A program made the translations under genes and the position numbers. A DNA stretch of 64,000 bases, taken from assembly GCA_013076295.1 (NCBI GenBank), contig RQOL01000562.1, positions 10,001-74,000 of the forward strand. The letters are read 5' to 3'. The notes under the pieces were generated by a model. The model saw nothing but the letters and a program-made list of their open reading frames with translations. It made no database searches and had not been told where the DNA came from. Below are positions 22,640 through 36,316 of this stretch, piece after piece. How positions within the stretch are numbered: position 1 is the stretch's first letter; each line of letters begins with the position of its first letter. The stretch is from Sanderia malayensis. Its lineage: Eukaryota > Cnidaria > Scyphozoa > Semaeostomeae > Pelagiidae.

Positions 22640-24102
22640 TCTATATATACTATTCTACGATCACACGTGACCCGCCGACCGTGAACAATGCCCATTGTCT
22701 TTTGAACAATCGACGTTCGACCAAACAATGGGATCAAAGGAAATTCGTTGTGATCAAAAAGGCTTTTTTCCTGGGGGTCAATAAGGGTGGAAATGGCTAT
22801 AGAAATGATCGCTGCATTGCGCTGATCACAGTAAAGCTTTCCGCTAAGTTCTACTCCAAACGGTTCGGGAGTTATGGCCCATTTTGTGTTCCGACTTTCT
22901 AGAACGTTCCGAGGACCGAGTTAATGAGATGCAAAACGAGCAAGGAGAAGCACGTGTTTTTTTAGTTGAACGGGCGGCAAGTTGCTAGGGTTTAAACGTA
23001 AATACCTGCCGGAAATCAATTGTAAAGACGTGTCAATTGTTGTCAAGACCTGTGGAGACAATTGGTGGACAATTATTTCAAGGTATTTCCTTTATTCAAT
23101 TGTTTTTTGGCTTTAAATAGCACGAGTTTTGTTTTGTTTCACCTCACGTTTTTCTTTCGGCTCGAGGGCCTAGCCAAAACACGAAGACAATTTTGATTTT
23201 CTCGGGTCGTTCTGGGCCGATTTTCTCCATTTAAACTTTCGATAACTGTTTATTTACACAAGAACTAAAGTTATATGGCTTTTTTTTTTTTTTTGTTGAT
23301 TTTCCTCTGTTTTTGGACAGTTTTGGCCGAGTTTGGATTTTGCTGAAAAACACGAAATTTTCAAGCAACACGCGTGTGTTTTGCATTTGCGAAAATTAAT
23401 TTTTAACCTGCCAAAACTTTGTTTTTTTCACCCAAATACTTTCGATAAATGTTCGCCAAGCTATTAGCTTCATGTTGATATTTTCGTGGGGTGTGTTGGA
23501 CAAAAATTGGCCACGTTAATTTAATTTGAAACTTGGTGAATCGTGTTTGAAATGCTATTTTTTGCAAGGGTTTGATTTCACGGCTATTTTTTATGAAGAA
23601 AATCATGTCTTGGACTTCAAAAATTTACAACTAAAATTGCGAAAAGCTTTTCATATGCACCCAAATACTTTCGATATTTATTTGCCAAGGTATTAGCTTC
23701 ATGCTGGTGTAATTTGAGTTCAAATGGACAAATTTTGACCAAGTTAGGGGAATTTTTGTGTTCTTAAAGTTGGCTGATGAATAAATTTTTTCACGGGTTT
23801 TGTGTTGGGTTGCACTAAATACTCCCTTAAAATTCAAAACAACATTGTTAAGAAATGTGAATATATTTATCGGATTGGCTGTTTCCTTAGCTACAGTTTG
23901 ATATATTTTTTATTAGTGATTGAGTTTAAATTTTCCAGGATTGATTAAATTTTTGAAGGCAACTTTTTTTTCAAACTTCACACTGAAGCTAGCAACTATC
24001 GGAAGCGGCTTTCAGGGGGGCAGCGTGGGCGCGGGGCGGTCACTTGGCAGGGGGGAAGATTCGACCTCCCACCTTTCCTTTCTTTAGAAATGTGGCGTCG
24101 TG

Positions 24103-24818
24103 TGTATTGTAGGGTATGTATGGTAGGGTATGTATTCTAGGTTATGTATTGTAGGGTATGTATTGTAGGGTATGTTATGTAGGGTATGTATTGTAGGGTA
24201 TCTATTGTAGGGTATGTATTGTAGCGTATGTATTGTAGGGTATGTAGTCTAGGGTATGTATTGTAGGGTATGTATTGTAGGGTATTTATTGTAGGGTATG
24301 TATTGTATGGTATTTATTGTAGGGTATGTATTGTAGGGTATTTATTGTAGGGTATGTATTGTATGGTATTTATTGTAGGGTATGTATTGTAGGGTATGTA
24401 TAGTAGGGTATGTTATGTAGGGTATGTATTGTAGGGTATGTATTGTAGGGTTTGTTTTTTAGGGTATGTATTGTAGGGTATGTATTGTAGGGTATGTATT
24501 GTAGGGTTTGTTATGTAGGGTATGTATTGTAGGGTATGTATTATAAGGTGTGTATTTTAGGGTATGTATTGTAAGGTATGTATCGTAGGGTATGTATTGT
24601 AGGGTATGTATTGTAAGGTATGTATTGTAGGGTATGTATTGTAGGGTATGTATTGTAGGGTATGTATTTTAGGGTATGTATTTTAGGGTATGTATTGTAG
24701 GGTATGTTTGTAGGGTATGTATTGTAGGGTATGTATTGTAGGTTATGTATTGTAGGGTATGTTTGTAGGGTATGTATTGTAGGGTATGTATTGTAGGTTA
24801 TGTATTGTAGGGTATGTA
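24103..24818 (+). repeat. 14-bp minisatellite of element 8
   Basis: GGGTATGTATTGTA with many GGTATTTATTGTA units and a duplicated block around 24290-24380. Confidence 0.9.
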
Positions 24819-24947
24819 TGTATGTATGTATGTATGTATGTATGGGCATGAGCGGCAGCGAATGCAGCGCGCGAAGCGCGCCAACCAGATTAAGCTTTGT
24901 CTATTTGACTGGCTCCGGGGAGGGAGCGAAGCGACCGAACCCGGCCC

Positions 24948-25068
24948 ATGTTTGTATGTATGTATGTATGTATGTATGTATGTATGTATGTATGTATGTA
25001 TGTATGTATGTATGTATGTATGTATGTATGTATGTATGTATGTATGTATGTATGTAGGTATGTATGTA
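24948..25068 (+). repeat. (ATGT)n microsatellite
   Basis: About 30 copies between a terminal module and the 88-bp repeats of element 8, with one TTTG and one GTAGG variant. Confidence 0.93.
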
Positions 25069-25352
25069 TGGGCATGAGCATAAGCGAATGCAGCGCACGA
25101 AGTGCGCCAACCACAGGCGAGCGTAGCGAGCTAACCCATTGTATGTAGAGTTGAAAAGGGCATGAGCGTAAGCGAATGCAGCGCACGAAGTGCGCCAACC
25201 ACAGGCTAGCGCAGCGAGCTAACCCATTGTACGTGGGGTTGAAAGGGGCATGAGCGGGAGCGAATGCAGCGCGCGAAGCGCGCCAACCACATTAAACTTT
25301 TGTTGCTTGGGGGGCTCCGGGGAGGGAGCGTAGCGACCGGGCCCCCGGCTAG

Positions 25353-28155
25353 TCTATATATACTATTCTACGATCACACGTGACCCGCCGACTGTGAACA
25401 ATGCCCATTGTCTTTTGAACAATCGACGTTCGACCAAACAATGGGATCAAAGGAATTTCCTTGTGATCAAAAAGGCTTTTTTTCTGGGGGTCAATAAGGG
25501 TGCAAATTGGTATCAAAATGATCGCTGCATTGCGCTGATCACAGTAAAGCTTTCCGCTAATTTCTACTCCAAACGGTTCGGGAGTTATGGTCCATTTTGT
25601 GTTCCGACTTTCTAAAAAGTTCCGAGGACGGAGTTAATGAGATGCAAAACGAGCAAGGAGAAGCACGTGTTTTTTTAGTTGAACGGGCGGCAAGTTGCTC
25701 GGGTTTAAACGTAAATACCTGCCGGAAATCAATTGTAAAGACGTGTCAATTGTTGTCAAGACCTGTGGAGACAATTGGTGGACAATTATTTCAAGGTATT
25801 TCCTTTATTCAATTGTTTTTGGCTTTAAATAGCACGAGTTTTGTTTTGTTTAACCTCACGTTTTTTGTGTTGAGCCGAGGGCCTAACCAAAACACGAAGA
25901 CAATTTTGATTTTCTCGGGTCGTTCTGGGCCGATTTTCTACATTTAAACTTTCGACAACTGTTTATTGACACAATAACTAAAGTTATATGGCATTGTTTT
26001 TTTTGTTTTGTTGATTTTCCTCTGTTTTTGGACAGTTTTAGCCGAGTTTGGATTTTGCTGAAAAACACGAAGTTCTCAAGCAGCACGCATGTGTTTTGCA
26101 TTTGCGAAAATTAATTTTTAACCTGCCAAAACTTTGTTTTTTTTCACCCAAATACTTTCGATAAATGTTCGCCAAGCTATTAGCTTCATGTTGATATTTT
26201 CGTGGGGTGTGTAGGACAAAAATTGGCCACGTTAATTTAATTTGAAAGTTGGTGAATCGTGTTTTAAATGCAATTTTTTTCACGGGTTTGATTTCAGGGC
26301 TATTTTTGATCAACAAAATCATGTCTTGGACATCAAAAATGTACAACTAAAATTGCGAAAAGCATTTCAAATGCACCCAAGTACTTTCGATACTTATTCG
26401 CCAAGGTATCAGTTCCCTGTTGGTGTCTTTTGAGTTAAAATGGACAAATTTTGACCAAGTTAGGGGAAATTTTGTGTTTTTAAAGTTGGCTGATGAATAA
26501 ATTTTTTCACCACTTTTGTGTTGGGCTGCACTAAATACTCTCTTAAATTTCAAAACAACACTGTTAAGAAATGTGAATATATTTATCGGATTCGCTGTTT
26601 CCTTAGCTACAGTTTGATATATTTTTTATTAGAGATTGAGTTTAAATTTTCCAAGATTGATTAAATTTTTGAAGGCAACTTTTTTTTTCAATCTTCACAC
26701 TGAAGCTATCAACCTTCGGCTTTCAGGGGGGTGCCAGGGTGGGCGCTGGGCGGTCGATGGCCAGGGGGGAGGATCCGACCTCCCACCTTTACTTTCTTTA
26801 GAAATGTTGCGTCGTAGTATTTATTGTAGGTTATTTATTGTAGGGTATGTATTGTAGGGTATGTGTTGTAAGGTATGTATTGTAGGGTATTTATTGTAAG
26901 GTATGTATTGTAGGGTATGTAAGGTAGGGTATGTATTGTAGGGTTTGTATTGTAGGGTATGTATTGTAGGGTTTGTATTGTAGGGTATGTTATTTAGGGT
27001 ATGTATTGTAGGGTATGTATTGTAGGGTATGTATAGTGGGGTATGTATTGTAAGGTATGTATTGTAGGGTGTGTATTGTAGGGTATCTATTGTAGGGTAT
27101 GCATTGTAGGGTATGTATTGCAGGGTATGTCATGTAGGGTATGTATTGTAGGGTATGTATTGTAGGGTATTTATTGTAGGGTATGTATTGTAGTTTATGT
27201 ATTGTAGGGTATGTATTGTAGGGTATGTATTGTAGGGTATGTATTGTAGGGTATGTATTGTAGGGTATGTATTGTAGGGTATGTATTGTAGGGTATGTAT
27301 TGTAGGGTATGTATTGTAGGGTATTTATTGTAGGGTATGTATTGTAGGGTATGTATAGTGGGTATGTTATGTAGGGTATGTATTGTAGGGTATGTATTGT
27401 AGGGTATGTATCGTAGGGTATGTATTGTAGGGTATGTATTGTAGGGTATGTAGTGTAAGGTATGTATTGTAGGGTATGTATTGTAGGGTATGTATAGTGG
27501 GGTATGTATTGTAAGGTATGTATTGTAGGGTATGTATTGTAGGGTATCTATTGTAGGGTATGTATTGTAGGGTATGTATTGCAGGGTATGTTATGTAGGG
27601 TATGTATTGTAGCGTATGTATTGTAGGATATTTATTGTAGGGTATGTATTGTAGGGTAGGTATTGTAGGGTATGTATTGTAGGGTATGTATTGTAGGGTA
27701 TGTATTGTAGGGTATGTATTCTAGGGTATGTATTGTAGGGTATGTATTGTAGGGTATGTATTGTGGGGTATGTATTGTAGGGTATGTGTTGTATTGTATG
27801 TATTGTAGGGTATGTATTGTAGGATATGTATTGTAGGGTATGTATTGTAGGGTATGTATTGTAGGGTATGTATTGTAGGGTATGTATTGTGGGGTATGTA
27901 TTGTAGGGTATGTATTGTATTGTATGTATTGTAGGGTATGTATTGTAGGATATGTATTGTAGGGTAGGTATTGTAGGGTATGTATTGTAGGGTATGTATG
28001 TAGTATGTATGTATGTATGTATGTATGTATGTATGTATGTATGTATGTACTGGCATGAGCGGGAGCGAATGCAGTGCGGGAAGTGCGCCAACCGGATTAA
28101 GCTTTTTTTACTTGACAGGCTGGGGCGAACGAGCGAAGCGAGTAATGACCCCTAG
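25353..28155 (+). mobile_element. Helitron-like element 9 (type A) with alternative 3' end
   Basis: It starts TCTATATATACTATTCTACG. A body, long minisatellite, (ATGT)n (about 27996-28048) and one terminal module. The 3' end is a second type: GGCTGGGGCGAACGAGCGAA, GCGAGTAATGACCCCTAG, where GGGG pairs with CCCC two bases before the AG end. The same end type occurs only in element 19. Confidence 0.75.
26818..27998 (+). repeat. 14-bp minisatellite of element 9
   Basis: About 1.2 kb of GGGTATGTATTGTA. A block at about 27020-27140 recurs at about 27480-27600 with the same variant order, showing segmental duplication inside the tract. Confidence 0.9.
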
Positions 28156-31100
28156 TCTCTATTATATAATCTACGTCGACACGTGACCCGCCGACTGTGA
28201 ACAATCGCCATTGTCTTTTGAACAATCGACGTTCGAACAAACAATGGGATCAAAGGAATTTCGTTGTGATCAAAAAGGCTTTTTTCCTGGGGGTCAATAA
28301 GGGTGCAAAATGGTACCAAAATGATCGCTGCATTCCGCTGATCACAGTAAAGCTTTCCGCTAATTTCTACTCCAAACGGTTCGGGAGTTATGGCCCATTT
28401 TGTGTCCGTCTTTCTAGAAAGTTCCGAGGAGGCAGTTAATGAGATGCAAAACGAGCAGGGAGAAGCACGTGTTTTTTTGGTTGAACGGGCGGCAACTTGC
28501 TTGGGTTTAACCACGAATACGTGCCGGAAATCAATTGTAAAGACGTGTCAATTGTTGTCAGGACCTGTGGAGACAATTGGTGAACAATTATTTCAAGGTA
28601 TTTCCTTTATTCAATTGTTTTTGGCTTTAAATAGCACGAGTTTTGTTTTGTTTCACCTCACGTTTTTCTTTCGGCTCGAGGGCCTAACCAAAACACGAAG
28701 ACAATTTTGATTTTCTCGGGTCGTTCTGGGCCGATTTTCTCCATTTAAACTTTCGATAACTGTTTATTTACACGAGAACTAAAGTTATATGGCTTTGTTT
28801 TTTTTGTTTTGTTGATTTTCCTCTGTTTTTGGACAGTTTTAGCCGAGATTGGGTTTTGCTGGAAAACACGAAATTTTCACGCAACACGCGTGTGTTTTGC
28901 ATTTGCGAAAATTAAATTTTAACCTGCCAAAACTTTGTTTTTTTCACCCAAATACTTTTGATTAATGTTCGCCAAGCTATTAGCTTCATTTTGATATTTT
29001 CGTGGGTTCTGTAGGACAAAAATTGGCCACGTTAATTCAATTTGAAAGTTGGTGAATCGTGTTTTAAATGCTATTTTTTTCACGGGTTTGATTTCACGGC
29101 TATTTTTGATGAAGAAAATCATGTCTTGGACTTCAAAAATGTACAACTAAAATTGCGAAAAGCTTTTCATATGCACCCAAATACTTTCGATATTTATTTG
29201 CCAAGGTATTTGCTTCATGCTGGTGTAATTTGAGTTCAAATGGACAAATTTTGACCAAGTTAGGGGAATTTTTGTGTTTTTAAAGTTGGCTGATGAATAA
29301 AATTTTTCACGGCTTTGTTGTTGGGCTCCACTAAATACTCCCTTAAATTTCAAAACCACACTGTTAAGAAAAGTGAATATTTTTATCGGATTCGCTGTTT
29401 CCTTAGCTACAGTTTGATATATTTTTTATTACAGATTGAGTTTAAATTTTCCAGGATTGATTAAATTTTTGAAGGCAACTTTTTTCTTCAAACTTCACAC
29501 TGAAGCTATCAACTTTCGGAAGCGGCTTTCAGGGGGGCAGCGTGGGCGCCGGGCGGTCGCGTGGCAGGGGGGAAGATTCGACCTCCCACCTTTACTTTCT
29601 TTAGAAATGTGGCGTCGTGTGTATTGTAGGGTATGCATTGTAGGGTATTTATTGTAGGGTATGTATTGTAGGGTATGTATTGTAAGGTATGTATTGTAGG
29701 GTATGTATTGTAGGGTATGTATTGTAGGGTATGTATTGTAAGGTATGTATTATAGGGTATGTATTGTAGGGTATGTATTGTAGGGTATGTATTGTAGGGT
29801 TTGTATTGTAGGGTATGTATTGTATGGTATGTATTGTAGGGTATGTATTGTAAGGTATGTATTGTAGGGTATGTATTGTAGGGTATGTATTGTAGGGTTT
29901 GTATGGTAGAGTATGTATTGTAGGGTATATATTGTAGGGTATGTAGTGTAGGGTATGTATTGTAGGGTATGTATTGTAGGGTATGTTATGTAGGGTATGT
30001 ATTGTAGGGTATGTATTGTAAGGTATGTATTGTAAGGTATGTATTGTAGGGTATGTATTGTAGGGTTTGTATTGTAGGGTATGTTATGTAGGGTATGTAT
30101 TGTAGGGTATGTATTGTAAGGTATGTATTGTAAGGTATGTATTGTAGGGTATGTATTGTAAGGTATGTATTGTAGGGTATGTATTGTAGGGTATGTATTG
30201 TAAGGTATGTATTGTAGGGTATGTATTATAGGGTATGTATTGTAGGGTATGTATTGTAGGGTATGTATTGTAGGGTATGTATTGTAGGGTTTGTATTGTA
30301 GGGTATGTATTGTATGGTATGTATTGTAGGGTATGTATTGTAAGGTATGTATTGTAGGGTATGTATTGTAGGGTATGTATTGTAGGGTTTGTATGGTAGG
30401 GTATGTATTGTAGGGTATATATTGTAGGGTATGTAGTGTAGGGTATGTATTGTAGGGTATGTATTGTAGGGTATGTTATGTAGGGTATGTATTGTAGGGT
30501 ATGTATTGTAGGGTTTGTATTATAGGGTATGTATTGTAGGGTATGTATTGTAGGATATGTATTGTAGGGTATGTATTGTAGGGTATGTATTGTAGGGTAT
30601 GTATTGTAGGGTATGTATGTAGAGTATGTATTGTAGGGTATGTATGTATGTATGTATGTATGTATGGGCATGAGCGGTAGCGAATGCAGCGCGCGAAGCG
30701 CGCCAACCAGATTAAGCTTTGTCTATTTGACGGGCTCCGGGGAGGGAGCGAAGCGACCGAACCCGGCCCATGTTTGTATGTATGTATGTATGTATGTATG
30801 TATGTATGTATGTATGTATGTATGTATGTATGTATGTATGTATGTATGTATGTATGTATGTAGGTAGGTATGTATGTATGTATGTATGTATGTATGTATG
30901 TATGGGCATGAGCATGAGCGAATGCAGCGCACGAAGTGCGCCAACCACAGGCGAGCGTAGCGAGCTAACCCATTGTATGTAGAGTTGAAAAGGGCATGAG
31001 CGTAAGCGAATGCAGCGCACGAAGTGCACCAACCACAGGCGAGCGCAGCGAGCTAACCCATTGTACGTGGGGTTGAAAGGGGCATGAGCGGGAGCGAATG

Positions 31101-31184
31101 CAGCGCGCGAAGCGCGCCAACCACATTAAACTTTTTGTACTTGACGGGCTCCGGGAAGCGAGCGTAGCGAGTGCCCCCGGCTAG
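28156..31184 (+). mobile_element. Helitron-like element 10 (type A)
   Basis: The 5' end is variant: TCTCTATTATATAATCTACG, then CACGTGACCCGCC. A body to about 29619, minisatellite, terminal module, (ATGT)n (about 30777-30904), two 88-bp repeats and a terminal module ending CCCCCGGCTAG at 31184. Closest to element 0. Confidence 0.76.
29620..30636 (+). repeat. 14-bp minisatellite of element 10
   Basis: Contains two copies of a long variant block (about 29740-29990 and 30210-30480), so roughly 470 bp was duplicated as one piece. Confidence 0.9.
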
Positions 31185-32664
31185 TCTATATATACTATTC
31201 TACGGTCACACGTGACCCGCCGACTGTGAACAATGGGCTATTGTTTGGTGAACAATCGACGTTCGAAAAAACAATGGGATCAAAGGAATTTCGTTGTGAT
31301 CAAAAAGGCTTTTTTCCTGGGGCTCAATAAGGGTGCAAATTGGTATCAAAATGATCGCTGCATTGCGCCGATCACAGTAAAGTATTGTAATATTGTAAAG
31401 TAGTGGCTAATTTCTATTCCAAACGGTTCGGGAGTTATGGCCCGTTTTGTGTTCCGACCTTCTAGAAAGTTCTGAGGACGGAGTTAATGAGATGCAAAAC
31501 GAGCAGGGAGAAGCACGTGTTTTTTTAGTTGCACGGGCGGCAAGTTGCTCGGCTTTAACCACGAATACGTGCCGGAAATCAATTGTAAAGACGTGTCAAT
31601 TGTTGTCAAGACCTGTGGAGACAATTGGTGGACAATTATTTCAAGGTATTTCCTTTATTCAATTGTTTTTGGCTTTAAATAGCACAAGTTTTGTTTTGTT
31701 TAACCTCACGTTTTTCTTTCGGCTCGAGGGCCTAACCAAAACACGAAGACAATTTTGATTTTCTCGGGTCGTTCTGGGCCGATTTTCTCCATTCAAACTT
31801 TCGATAACTGTTTATTTACACAAGAACTAAAGTTATATGGCTTTGTTTTTTTCTTTTGTTGATTTTCCTCTGTTTTTGGACAGTTTTAGCCGAGTTTGGA
31901 TTTTGCTGAAAAACACGAAATTTTGAAGCAACACGCGTGTGTTTTGCATTTGCGAAAATTAATTTTTAACCTGCCAAAACTTTGTTTTTTTCACCTACAT
32001 ACTTTCGATAAATGTTCGCCAAGCTATTAGCTTCATGTTGATATTTTCGTGGGGTGTGTAGGACAAAAATTGGCCATGTTAATTTAATTTGAAAGTTGGT
32101 GAATCGTGTTTTAAATGCTATTTTTTTCACGGGTTTGATTTCAGTGCTATTTTTGATCAACAAAATCATGTCTTGGACTTCAAAAATGTACAACTAAAAT
32201 TGCGAAAAGCATTTCAAATGCACCCAATTACTTTCGATACTTATTCGCCAAGGTATCAGCTTCATGTTGGTGTAATTTGAGTTAAAATGGACAAAGTTTG
32301 ACCAAGTTAGGGGAATTTTTGTGTTTTTAAAGTTGGCTGATGAATAAATTTTTTCAAGGCTTTTGTCCTGGGCTGCACTAAATACTCGCTTAAAATTCAA
32401 AACAACACTGTTAAGAAATGTGAATATTTTTATCGGATTTGCTGTTTTCTTAGATACAGTTTGATATAACTTTTATTAGAGATTGAGTTTAAATTTTCCA
32501 GGATTGATTAATTTTTTGAAGGCAACTTTTTTTTTCAAACTTCACACTGAAGCTATCAACCTTCGGCTTTCAGGGGGGCGGCAGGGTGGGCGCTGGGCGG
32601 TCGATTGCCAGGGGGGAAAATCCGACCTCCCACCTTTACTTTCTTTAGAAATGTTGCGTCTTAG

Positions 32665-33680
32665 TATGTATTGTAGGGTATGTATTGTAGGGTATGTATA
32701 GTAGGGTATGTTATGTAGGGTATGTATTGTAGGGTATTTATTGTAGGGTATTTATTGTAGGGTATGTATTGTAAGGTATTTGTTGTAGGGTATGTATTGT
32801 AGGGTATGTTATGTAGGGTATGTGTTGTAGGGTATGTATTGTAGGGTATTTATTGTAGGGTATGTATTGTAGGGTATTTATTGTAGGGTATGTATTGTAG
32901 GGTATTAATTGTAGGGTTTGTATTGTAGGGTTTGTATTGTAGGGTATGTATTGTAGGGTATGTATCGTAGGTTATGTATTGTAGGTTATGTATAGCAGAG
33001 TATGTATTGTAGGGTTTATATTAAAGGGTATGTATTGTAGGGTGTGTTATGTAGGGTATGTATTGTAGGGTATGTTTTGTAGGGTATGTGTTGTAGGGTA
33101 TGTGTTGTAGGGTATGTATTGTAGGGTGTGTATTGTAGGGTATGTATTGTAAGGTATTTATTATAGGGTATGTATTGTAGGGTATGTATTGTAGGGTATG
33201 TTATGTAGGGTATGTTATGTAGGGTATGTGTTGTAGGGTATGTATTTTAGGGTATGTATTGTAGGGTATGTATTGTAGGGAATGTGTTGTAGGGTATGTA
33301 TTGTAGGGTATGTATCGTAGTGTATGTTATGTAGGGTATGTATGGTAGGGTATGTTATGTAGGGTATGTGTTGTAGGGGATGTATTGTAGTGTATGTATT
33401 GTAGGGTGTGTATTGTAGGGTATGTATTGTAAGGTATTTATTGTAGGGTATGTATTGTAGGGTATGTATTGTAGGGTATGTTATGTAGGGTATGTTATGT
33501 AGGGTATGTGTTGTAGGGTATGTATTGTAGGGTATGTATTGTAGGGTATGTATTGTAGGGTTTGTATTGTAGGGTATGTATTGTAGGGTATGTATCGTAG
33601 GTTATGTATTGTAGGTTATGTATTGTAAGGTATTTATTGTAGGGTATGTCTTGTAGGGTATGTATTGTAGGGTATGTTCT
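32665..33680 (+). repeat. 14-bp minisatellite of element 11
   Basis: Same variant order as elements 13 and 15, with GGGTATTTATTGTA and GGGTATGTGTTGTA units; about 72 units. Confidence 0.9.
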
Positions 33681-33705
33681 GCATGGGCATGAGCATTAGC
33701 GAATG

Positions 33706-33722
33706 TTAAGCTTTAAGCTTAA
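33706..33722. repeat. AT palindrome replacing the GC hairpin
   Basis: TTAAGCTT-T-AAGCTTAA occupies the place of GCGCGC-GAA-GCGCGC. The flanks (AGCGAATG on the left, GCCAACCACATTAAGC on the right) are unchanged. It also occurs at 39477-39493 and 45583-45599. Confidence 0.9.
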
Positions 33723-35205
33723 TGCCAACCACATTAAGCTTTTGTTGCTTGGGGGGCTCCGGGGAGGGAGCGTAGCGACCGGGCCCCCGGCTAGTCTAAT
33801 ATTACTATTCTGTGATGTCACGTGACGGTGGTGAAACTCTGCCAAAAACAACAGATTCGACCCGAAACAATAGGTCGAATGCCGAAAAACAATGTGCCGA
33901 AATGGCAAATCGGTGAGCAATAAGGCTTTTTTGAATGTGGTCGCAAAAGGTTGAGACTTGCATGGAAAGGCTCCATTTCTAGAGTAGGCAAAAGTTATCT
34001 ATTTTTGGAAGCCTATTTTAAAAGGATTTATGATTTATTCCATTAATTGTTCCACTAATTGTGCTATCACGAAAAAACGACGGTTTACGCTGGCGAAACT
34101 TCCAAATTAGCGTCCCCAACTCCATTTTCGAAAAGAGTACACGCTCTTCACGTGATCCGTTTCACCTTTTCTTGCAATTTGATTGGCTCTTTCGTGACTT
34201 CACGTGAAAAGTCACACGTTTTTCGTTATCATGCAAATTAGCCCTTGGGTTGAACAGCAGGTACTTTTGGAGAAGACACGTGTTTTTGTTTTGTACACAA
34301 AAAGTGAGGTGGGCGCCTTTCAAAGTGTTTTACCAGGTGAACTATCTTTGTAAAGAACTCTTAATTGTTTGAAACACCCCTGGAGAGTTGCGGAAACAAT
34401 GGAGAACACAGGTGATAGCTTTGTTTTTTTTTAATGGAATAGTTGTAGGTTTTTTTGCAGTAGGCGACCGCCATTGTTCCTTCGGCATGCTAACAACGTT
34501 TAGGCCATGGTCAAAATTTTGAATTTTTCGGCCCTATTTGCACGATTTTCCCCATTTAAATTTTTGACAAGTGCTGTCTGATAACACAACTAAAATAAAG
34601 TGTTGTTTTTTTTGTTTTTTTGTTGTTTTTCTACGAGTTCCAACAAAGTTGCTTTTCACTCGGGAAGGAACAATTTTTCACAAAACAGACGTTGTTTTTG
34701 CATTTGCGAAAATTCAATTTTAGCCTGCCACAATTGATTATTTTTTACCCAAACATTTTCGGTAATTGTTCCCCAACATATTACCTTCATGTTGGTTTTT
34801 TTCTTAGTTCAACTGGGTCACTATTTGCCACGGTAAATACTATTTTTACTTGCTAAAGTGTGTTCACAGGTTTTGCTTTTTGCAGGGCTCCGAAATTTCA
34901 TTCAAACCACTTCCACTAAATGGTCTCTAAGAATTCAGTATTATTTGGTTGAGAGATGAGACAATTTGCAACGTGTTCGCTGTTTCCTTAGCTACAGTTT
35001 GATATATTTTTTATTACAGATTGAGTCTAAAATTTCCGGGATGGGTTAGGTTCTTGAAAGTAACTATTTTTGTCAAACTTCACACTGAAATTATGAACTT
35101 TCAGAAACGGCTTTCAGGGAGCAGCGTGGGCGCAGGGCTGTAGCTTGCTAGGGGGGAAGATTTGACATCCCACCTTTACTTTCTTTAGAAATGTCACGTC
35201 GTAGC

Positions 35206-35515
35206 ATGTATAGTAAGGTATGTATAGTAGGGTATATATAGTAGGGTAGGTATTGTAGGGTATGTATTGTAGGGTATGTATTGTAGGGTATGTATTGTGG
35301 GGTATGCATTGTAGGGTATGTGTTGTATTGTATGTATTGTAGGGTATGTATTGTAGGATATGTATAGTAGGGTATGTATTGTAGGGTAGGTATTGTAGGG
35401 TATGTATTGTAGGGTATGTATTGTAGGGTATGTATTGTAGGGTATGTATTGTAGGGTATGTATTGTATGGTATGTATTGTAGGGTATGTATTGTAGGGTA
35501 TGCATTGTAAGGTAT
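35206..35515 (+). repeat. 14-bp minisatellite of element 12
   Basis: Only about 22 units, against about 50 in its HOR partner element 14; most of the length difference between the two copies lies here. Confidence 0.9.
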
Positions 35516-35888
35516 GTATGTATGTATGTATGAATGGACATGAGCGGTAGCGAGTGCAGCACGCGTAGCGCGCCAACCAGATTAAGCATTCTTTACTTGA
35601 CGGGCTCCAGGGAGGGAGCAAAGCGACCGAACCCGGCTCATGTTTGTATGTATGTATGTATGTATGTATGTATGTATGTATGTAGGTATGTATGTATGTA
35701 TTTATGTATGTATGGGCATGAGCGGGAGCGAATGTAGCGTGCGAAGCCCGCCAACCAGATTAAGCATTGTTTACTTGACGGGCTCCGGAGAGGGAGCGAA
35801 GCGATCGAACCCGGCTCATGTATGTATGTATGTATGTATGTATGTATGTATGTATGTGTGTATGTAGGTATGTATGTATGTATGTATG

Positions 35889-36316
35889 GGAAATGCAATG
35901 CAGCGCACAAAGTGCGCCAGCCACAGGCGAGCGTAGCGACCTAACCCATTGTAGGTGGGGTTGAAAGGGGCATGAGCGTAAGCGAAAGCAGCGCACGGAG
36001 TGCGCCAACCACAGGCGAGCGCAGCGAGCTAACCCATTGTAGGTTGGGTTCAAAGGGGCATGAGCGGAAGCGAATGCAGCGCATGAAGTGCGCCAACCAC
36101 AGGCGAGTGCAGCTAGCTAACTCATTGTACGTGGGGTTGAAAGAGGCATGAGTGTAAGCGAATGCAGCGCACGAAGTGCAACATATCTGTCAATGTTTCT
36201 TGATAATAGATAGACAGGAGAGCGCAGCGAGCTAACCCATTGTACGTGGGTTTGAAAGAGGCATGAGTGTAAGCGAATGCAGCGCATGAAGCGCGCCAAC
36301 CACAGGCGAGCGCAGC
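35889..36316 (+). repeat. 88-bp hairpin-bearing repeats of element 12
   Basis: Virtually identical to 21556-21987 in element 7, including the CTAGCTAACTC variant and the CTATCTGTCAATG-type insert. Confidence 0.87.

Larger units (their letters stand above)
22640..25352 (+). mobile_element. Helitron-like element 8 (type A)
   Basis: It starts TCTATATATACTATTCTACG and ends CCCCCGGCTAG at 25352. A body to about 24102, minisatellite, terminal module, (ATGT)n (about 24948-25068), two 88-bp repeats, final hairpin module. Its 5' half is almost identical to that of element 13. Confidence 0.78.
31185..33794 (+). mobile_element. Helitron-like element 11 (type A; HOR period 1)
   Basis: It starts TCTATATATACTATTCTACG. 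A body carries an 18-20-bp local duplication at about 31380 (GTAATATTGTAAAGTA). Minisatellite (about 32665-33680) passes straight into a single terminal module, without (ATGT)n. In that module the GC hairpin is replaced by an AT palindrome (33706-33722). It ends CCCCCGGCTAG at 33794. It begins the first of four A-B dimers. Confidence 0.78.
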
